Shown here in pieces: positions 59,651-64,000 of a stretch of DNA of 64,000 nt. The DNA lies in NCBI GenBank assembly GCA_902801125.1, contig CADCGT010000002.1, positions 71,157 through 135,156 of the forward strand, written 5' to 3'. Position numbers and translations under genes: made by a program. The notes beneath the pieces are model-generated. The model worked only from the letters and a program-made list of their open reading frames with translations. It made no database searches and was not told where the DNA came from. Positions within the stretch are counted from its first letter, which is position 1. The number at the start of each line of letters is the position of its first letter. This stretch comes from an uncultured Pseudomonadota bacterium (lineage in GTDB: Bacteria; Pseudomonadota; Alphaproteobacteria; Rs-D84).

Positions 59651-60961
59651 ATGAACAAAAAATTTTTATTCGCCGTAATTGCGGCAACCATCATGGGCAA
59701 CGCGTGGGCGGATGACGGACGCGTTTTGACAACACAAACCTATGTCGATAACGCGGATGCATTAAAACAAGATAAAATTCCGGCGGGGACGGCGGGGCAA
59801 ATCGTCCTTTATAACGGCACAGACGCAAACGGTCAAACAAAATTCACCGGCCGCCAAATCACGACCACATTGATCACCACCAACTACGACATCATTCCGA
59901 CATCTGGTGCGATTTTAAATTACCTTGCCAAATATCAACAAGATTTAAAATTAAATCACGCATGGACCAGGGCGGAAATGAACGAGGGACCGCTATCCAA
60001 AATGGGATTGGGCAATGACGAATTATACCTGATTCCGGACGAAATGGCCTATGGAAACGAAGCCGCTATCGCTTTTATAAAAAATGAGGGCGACAACTCA
60101 ACCCTTACCACCGGTGCGGTTGTATTAGGCCTTCACAAACTGGCCAAGGCAAAGCAGGATGTATTACCAGCCAAAGCCGAAAATTGGAATTTTTCAATTT
60201 TCGGTCCAACAAACACCACGGGCGCCACACAACAGTATGGATTATACCTCGGTACCGTAAGTGGCGGAGACTCTTTCGATATTCTAACCCCCGCCCCAAC
60301 TTACAGTTGGTATGAAAGTGGCCCAATTACCGACAACTATCCTGAGTATATTCAAAACGGCGGCCTTCCAATAATCCCTGATATGGGGGCAATGTTTGAT
60401 TATGGTTCAATGCTTTTAAGCTACACCCAATTCAGAATTCCCGAATCCGGCACAATATTGTTACAGCTCGGTCCGGGCTCCGCAACAAATGGCAATGGCA
60501 CCGGTGTATACGATTGGCTAAACAGCAATGTCAAAGGCACAGGTCTTGTCACAAAAACATCAACAGCGGGTGTTGTTGGCGAACGCAAAATTATCGAAGA
60601 ATCCGATGTACCGAATTACCAGGCATCATCTTTAAGCACCAACGAAAAGGAAATTCAAAAAATATCCATCCCTACAATGGGTGCGGTTATGGCGGCAATT
60701 TCAAATAATACCCCGACCCTGCCGACGGGGACGGCGGGAAATGTTGTCACATATAATGCGTCCGGTCAAATTGGCGGTTCGGTTGCAACATACACCGGTG
60801 CGGCAACATACAACGCAACAAATGACGCAAATAAAATTCCGACAATGTCCGGTGTCACCGCCTGGGCCCAGGCAAAAAAGGTCTGTATCCGTTGGCTTGA
60901 CACACCGGAACACCCGGAACACAATGACGAAAATTGCCTTTTGTGGGAATTACCGGATTAA
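59651..60961 (+). CDS. Secreted fibre-like protein with GTAG repeats, 436 aa
   Basis: Signal peptide at 1-20 (AWA-DD). The mature chain begins RVLTTQTYVDNADALKQDKIPAGTAGQIVLYNGTDANG, and the same module returns near the C-terminus (LPTGTAGNVVTYNASGQIG, about residues 357-375). Between are Gly/Thr/Asn-rich, beta-like stretches. It ends in KVCIRWLDTPEHPEH, then ENCLLWELPD, with one Cys pair. The repeat pattern is like trimeric fibre or phage-tail-fibre proteins, but I cannot name the family. AAAGGGGAAAG precedes the ATG. The structured RNA upstream may control it. A terminator follows. Confidence 0.78.
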   Translation: MNKKFLFAVIAATIMGNAWADDGRVLTTQTYVDNADALKQDKIPAGTAGQIVLYNGTDANGQTKFTGRQITTTLITTNYDIIPTSGAILNYLAKYQQDLKLNHAWTRAEMNEGPLSKMGLGNDELYLIPDEMAYGNEAAIAFIKNEGDNSTLTTGAVVLGLHKLAKAKQDVLPAKAENWNFSIFGPTNTTGATQQYGLYLGTVSGGDSFDILTPAPTYSWYESGPITDNYPEYIQNGGLPIIPDMGAMFDYGSMLLSYTQFRIPESGTILLQLGPGSATNGNGTGVYDWLNSNVKGTGLVTKTSTAGVVGERKIIEESDVPNYQASSLSTNEKEIQKISIPTMGAVMAAISNNTPTLPTGTAGNVVTYNASGQIGGSVATYTGAATYNATNDANKIPTMSGVTAWAQAKKVCIRWLDTPEHPEHNDENCLLWELPD

Positions 60962-60972
60962 AGATGAATTAT

Positions 60973-60997
60973 CACGGGCCACGCGCCCGTGTTTTTA
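60973..60997 (+). terminator. Terminator after the fibre-like protein gene
   Basis: Seven-bp stem CACGGGC/GCCCGTG (60973-60979/60985-60991), loop CACGC, T5. Confidence 0.75.
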
Positions 60998-61026
60998 TTT
61001 CAACCGCGGGGCGCCCCCACTAACAC

Positions 61027-61055
61027 TTGCATTTATAAAAAAATGTTTGTATAAT
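61027..61055 (+). promoter_or_regulatory. tig promoter
   Basis: TTGCAT (61027-61032), 17-nt spacer, TATAAT (61050-61055), 32 nt before the tig start. Confidence 0.6.
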
Positions 61056-61087
61056 TGCCCGGCAAATCCGAATATAAAGGGAAAATT

Positions 61088-62401
61088 ATGATAAAAAAAG
61101 AAAAAATCAAAGATTTACATTATTCTGTGACCGGCGTTTTGACCGCCGATGAAATTCAATCCGCCGCCGATGAAATACTTAAAAAATACGGTGCGGATGT
61201 GAAAATGCCGGGCTTCCGTGCGGGGCATGTCCCACTTTCCGTCCTGCGCCAGAAATATAATGCAAACGCCATGGCGGATGCAATCGACAAATTGATGAAC
61301 GGCGATTTGGAAAAATACGCGACCGAGAAAAAAATCCGCCTTGCGGGCGCACCACGCGCGGACCTTGGCAAATGGAAAATCGGGGACGATGCCGAATATA
61401 CTTTGGAATTTGACATTTTACCGACATTGCCGGAAATTGATTTAACAAAATTCACTGTCACAAAAAAGACAACAAAACTTGAAGAATCCGAGGTTGATAC
61501 GGCAATCGAAAACCTGCGCCGTGCGCGTTCAACCGCCGAAAAACAACCAGCGGAATACGTGGCCGAAAACGGCGACACCGCGGTCATCGACTTTACCGGA
61601 TATATCGGCAAAGACGCGTTCGAAGGTGGCGCGGCAAAAATGCACCATTTGGTTTTGGGTTCTGGTTCATTTATTCCGGGATTCGAAGACCAAATTATCG
61701 GCCACAAATCGGGCGATGAATTTGATGTCAATGTAAAGTTCCCCAAAGATTATCATGCGGAAAACTTGGCGGGCCGGGCGGCGCGTTTCGCCATCACCCT
61801 GCACGAGGTTCGCAAACATATCTTGCCGGAATTGAATGATGAATTTGCAAAATCTATTGGCTTTGACACGGTTGCAAAATTGCGCGAACACATTCGCAAC
61901 ATTTTGAACGAACAATACGACGCCGCGTCCCAGCAAGAAATGCGAAACGAATTATTGGATATCTTGGCCGACAAAGTAAAATTGGAATTGCCGGAAACAT
62001 TGGTGGAACAAGAATTGCAAATGGCGAAAGACGAACACGAACATCACCACGCGCACCATCATCATGACGGCGATTGCGATGATTGCAAATTTGACGAGAA
62101 AAAAGAACGTCGCGAAGCCGAACGCCGCGTAAAATTGGGACTGATTCTAGCCGAGTGGGGCAGTGCGAACAAAGTCGAAGTCACACGCGACGATTTGCAA
62201 AACGCCATATGGGCCGAAGCCGCACGCTATCCAGACCCGAAACAGATTTTTGAATTCTATAACAAGAATCAAAATGCATTGACCATGTTGCGCGGAATGA
62301 TTTTCGAACGCAAATCTTTGGATGCGATGCTGACCCATGTTAAGCAAAAGGAAAAAGCGGTAAAACCGTCCGAATTGTTCGAACCGGCCAAGGCAAAATA
62401 A
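61088..62401 (+). CDS. tig: Trigger factor with His-rich insertion, 437 aa
   Basis: Ribosome-bound chaperone and prolyl isomerase. The N-terminal ribosome-binding domain has MPGFRAGHVPLSVLRQKY (family GFRxGKxP; here GH, with His for Lys). The FKBP-type domain follows (about 155-245: NGDTAVIDFTGYIG, SFIPGFEDQIIG), and then the helical C-terminal domain. At about residues 315-336 a block with ten His and two Cys (EHEHHHAHHHHDGDCDDC) interrupts a C-domain helix pair; I do not know this in other trigger factors. ATG 61088 has AAAGGGA upstream; an earlier start would lie on the -10. A single-gene unit. Confidence 0.94.
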   Translation: MIKKEKIKDLHYSVTGVLTADEIQSAADEILKKYGADVKMPGFRAGHVPLSVLRQKYNANAMADAIDKLMNGDLEKYATEKKIRLAGAPRADLGKWKIGDDAEYTLEFDILPTLPEIDLTKFTVTKKTTKLEESEVDTAIENLRRARSTAEKQPAEYVAENGDTAVIDFTGYIGKDAFEGGAAKMHHLVLGSGSFIPGFEDQIIGHKSGDEFDVNVKFPKDYHAENLAGRAARFAITLHEVRKHILPELNDEFAKSIGFDTVAKLREHIRNILNEQYDAASQQEMRNELLDILADKVKLELPETLVEQELQMAKDEHEHHHAHHHHDGDCDDCKFDEKKERREAERRVKLGLILAEWGSANKVEVTRDDLQNAIWAEAARYPDPKQIFEFYNKNQNALTMLRGMIFERKSLDAMLTHVKQKEKAVKPSELFEPAKAK

Positions 62402-62425
62402 CACCTTTTGCACCGATAAAAAAAT

Positions 62426-62448
62426 CCCGTCCGAAATAGGGCGGGTTT
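62426..62448. terminator. Bidirectional terminator
   Basis: Seven-bp stem 62426-62432/62439-62445 with one G-U. The minus strand has T7 after it, the plus strand only TTTATTTT, so it serves mainly the leftward gene. Confidence 0.65.
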
Positions 62449-62465
62449 ATTTTAATTACACACTT

Positions 62466-63479
62466 CTAAGGACACCGTTCCGTTCCCAATGTAAAAGTAC
62501 CGGTGCCGTCACTATATGTTTGACTTACATCCGGCACACAGTCATCAATACTGGTCGCACCATTTTCAATCGTTTCCATTCCCGCCGGACAAGACTTCTG
62601 ACAACCACTTGAAATATTGTTGTCACTAACATCATGGCAACCCGATGTCACATTTGCATCAAAAGGATATGTTATCGTGCATCCCGTTGCATAATACGGT
62701 GCATTCACATCCTTGCATTCACACACTACGTTCCCTGACTGGCCATTATCCATATTATAACACTGATAACTTGAATCATTAATACAAACATATCTTGGAA
62801 CCGTTCCAATTTTACACCCATTACAATAATATTGTTCCGGTGTTTCAGAGTATTCTATTTCATCACCAATACCGGACAATCCAGAATTGGGGTATCGCGG
62901 CACCAAAACATATTTACCATCACACTTTTTATGCCATATAAAACCACTATGGGAACAACGACATCCTGAAATATTCCATTTATTATTTTGCCATCGCGCT
63001 GTGCCGGATTGCTCGTTTTTATCGCACACCATATATTCGGCCGAATTTTGCGAACTGTTCCACTCACCGCCCCAATCAATAGACCCAACATTAAAATCTT
63101 TGCAGTTTCTATCATTACCTACACATTCAACATTTTGATCAATAATTTCCAAATGATTGTTCCCTGGCGCCCCAACACCATCGCTACAACTTGTGTCACC
63201 GTTATAATGTATCAGGCACTGCTCATCCACAGAACATGTTTTTGTTGCATAGCATTCGGCAATCGTATCACCATTATTACCAGACCTGTCAAACGGCGCC
63301 GGACACGGTTTACATTCATAACCCACCGGATGAAGAGGCGAATCTACCTGACACCCCCGCATATTATAATAACCATCTGCACAGTCTTGTTTAGTGGCGG
63401 TACAAATTGCCAATGCATCGCCCCACACCAGAAAAACACCCGCCAAGGCAAATAAAAAAGATTTTATGTGAAATCCCAC
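62466..63479 (-). CDS. Secreted Cys-rich protein, about 338 aa
   Basis: Signal peptide of about 25 residues (GDALA-IC). The mature chain has about 34 cysteines in short EGF/TNFR-like spacings (CTATKQDC, YECKPCPAPF, CQKSCPAGMETIENGATSIDDC). The last of these is the same kind of module as the Cys-rich part of the giant protein (TSINDCYLTT, CPAGKYC). No membrane anchor is seen. An extracellular or outer-surface location is inferred. Start uncertain: TTG 63485, TTG 63482 or GTG 63479 are in frame; GTG 63479 is 8 nt from AAAGGA and the best spaced. Single gene with its own promoter. Confidence 0.78.
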   Translation of the reverse strand: MGFHIKSFLFALAGVFLVWGDALAICTATKQDCADGYYNMRGCQVDSPLHPVGYECKPCPAPFDRSGNNGDTIAECYATKTCSVDEQCLIHYNGDTSCSDGVGAPGNNHLEIIDQNVECVGNDRNCKDFNVGSIDWGGEWNSSQNSAEYMVCDKNEQSGTARWQNNKWNISGCRCSHSGFIWHKKCDGKYVLVPRYPNSGLSGIGDEIEYSETPEQYYCNGCKIGTVPRYVCINDSSYQCYNMDNGQSGNVVCECKDVNAPYYATGCTITYPFDANVTSGCHDVSDNNISSGCQKSCPAGMETIENGATSIDDCVPDVSQTYSDGTGTFTLGTERCP

Positions 63480-63502
63480 CAACAAATTCCTTTCTTTGGT
63501 AA

Positions 63503-63532
63503 ATTATACCACGCATGCGCAATTCGGCGCAA
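63503..63532 (-). promoter_or_regulatory. Promoter of the Cys-rich protein gene
   Basis: Minus strand TTGCGC (63532-63527), 18-nt spacer, TATAAT (63508-63503) with TGG in front (extended -10). Confidence 0.6.
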
Positions 63533-63539
63533 GCCTAAA

Positions 63540-64000
63540 ATATTTTTGGTTGAATTCATACAAAGTTTCGCGTTATGATTGCATAAATCCGGCGGGCGGG
63601 GTGAGCATGCCACTTTTTTACCCAAAAAATCGCCGCAAAGCCGCAGAAATCCGCCATTTTTTCAAAATTTTGTGGCCAGAATAGGGCGATTTTCATAATT
63701 TTTGCCGTTTTTGGCCCAAAAACACGCTTTTTGTGCACTGCGCATAAACCCCATAAAATTGTTGCCACATAACCACCAACGAAAAACAAACCGAACCGAA
63801 AACCCACAGGCATCCAACAACAAAACCGCACACAAATAAAAAACAAACATAAAAATTTCATCAAAACTATCTGGGCATTGGCATAACCACCATGGTCATA
63901 AAAACACCTGGGCAAACTCTGTCTAATGACGCGCAAAATTTCAAAAGACATATATTTATATGTCCGGCGCCGCATTAGCCACATAACCGAAACAGATTTT
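63540..64000. other. Gap without a supportable gene
   Basis: A+C-rich on the plus strand, especially 63770-63870. A 142-codon minus-strand frame (63556-63984) has no ribosome site, an odd composition and no family signal. Nothing else seen. Confidence 0.5.

Noticed and set aside
59434..59700. 88-codon minus-strand frame over the candidate RNA
   Set aside because: Antisense to the structured RNA and to the next gene's start; no start signals.
63556..63984. 142-codon minus-strand frame at the right end
   Set aside because: No ribosome site, odd composition and no family signal.

Overview
The window looks like chromosome of a host-associated alphaproteobacterium. The evidence is a GcrA cell-cycle regulator, the order ruvB-ybgC-tolQ-tolR-tolA, class A RNase P RNA, lpxA-lpxB, and bactofilin beside an M23 peptidase. 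The many Cys-rich and low-complexity secreted proteins, and a 6,333-residue InlB-repeat protein, recall uncultured gut alphaproteobacteria of the RF32 type; that placement is from memory and was not tested. The genetic code is standard. I see no transposase, integrase, prophage or CRISPR array.

Layout. 1-2300: secA (runs off the left edge), diverging from a small unknown gene. 2328-22049: a Thr/Pro-rich lipoprotein candidate and the giant surface protein, which fills about 30% of the window. 22343-26387: rnpB, convergent with a leftward operon of an inactive-looking alpha/beta hydrolase, ruvB, ybgC, a very short tolQ, tolR and a TolA-like gene; tolB and pal are absent. 26535-31175: a secreted protein of unknown function, then a two-component pair and argS. 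31308-33547: one secreted OmpA-domain gene broken by a frameshift and an in-frame stop. 33596-34010: tRNA-Pro followed by two 91-bp repeats that carry its 3' end with an insert. 34051-38725: an EamA transporter, a His-rich small protein, acpS, a large acidic one-TM protein and gcrA.

38802-44544: a prepilin-type peptidase leads a rightward operon of three secreted proteins of unknown function; a convergent GH108 muramidase shares an N-terminal motif with one of them. 44673-45295: tRNAs Leu(UAA), Val(CAC), Leu(CAG) and Ala(CGC), with an interrupted tRNA-Leu 5' fragment among them. 45400-47985: an 861-residue secreted protein. 48081-51109: lpxB, lpxA and a polytopic membrane protein. 51149-53971: TrmN6-like methyltransferase, then M23 peptidase, bactofilin and rpiB. 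54130-58114: two unknown proteins and leuS. 58303-59312: rplM-rpsI. 59404-59618: a candidate structured RNA. 59651-62401: a fibre-like secreted protein and trigger factor with a His-rich insert. 62466-63479: a Cys-rich secreted protein. The last 500 bases hold nothing I can support.

Most of the lineage-specific content serves the envelope: export (SecA, trigger factor), outer-membrane linkage (Tol, broken OmpA gene), lipid A, peptidoglycan (M23, GH108) and a large set of exported proteins without known function. The strongest candidates for something undescribed are the prepilin-peptidase/GH108 locus, the giant protein, the interrupted tRNA copies, the RNA before 59651, and a group of genes that appear to be read from leaderless mRNAs.
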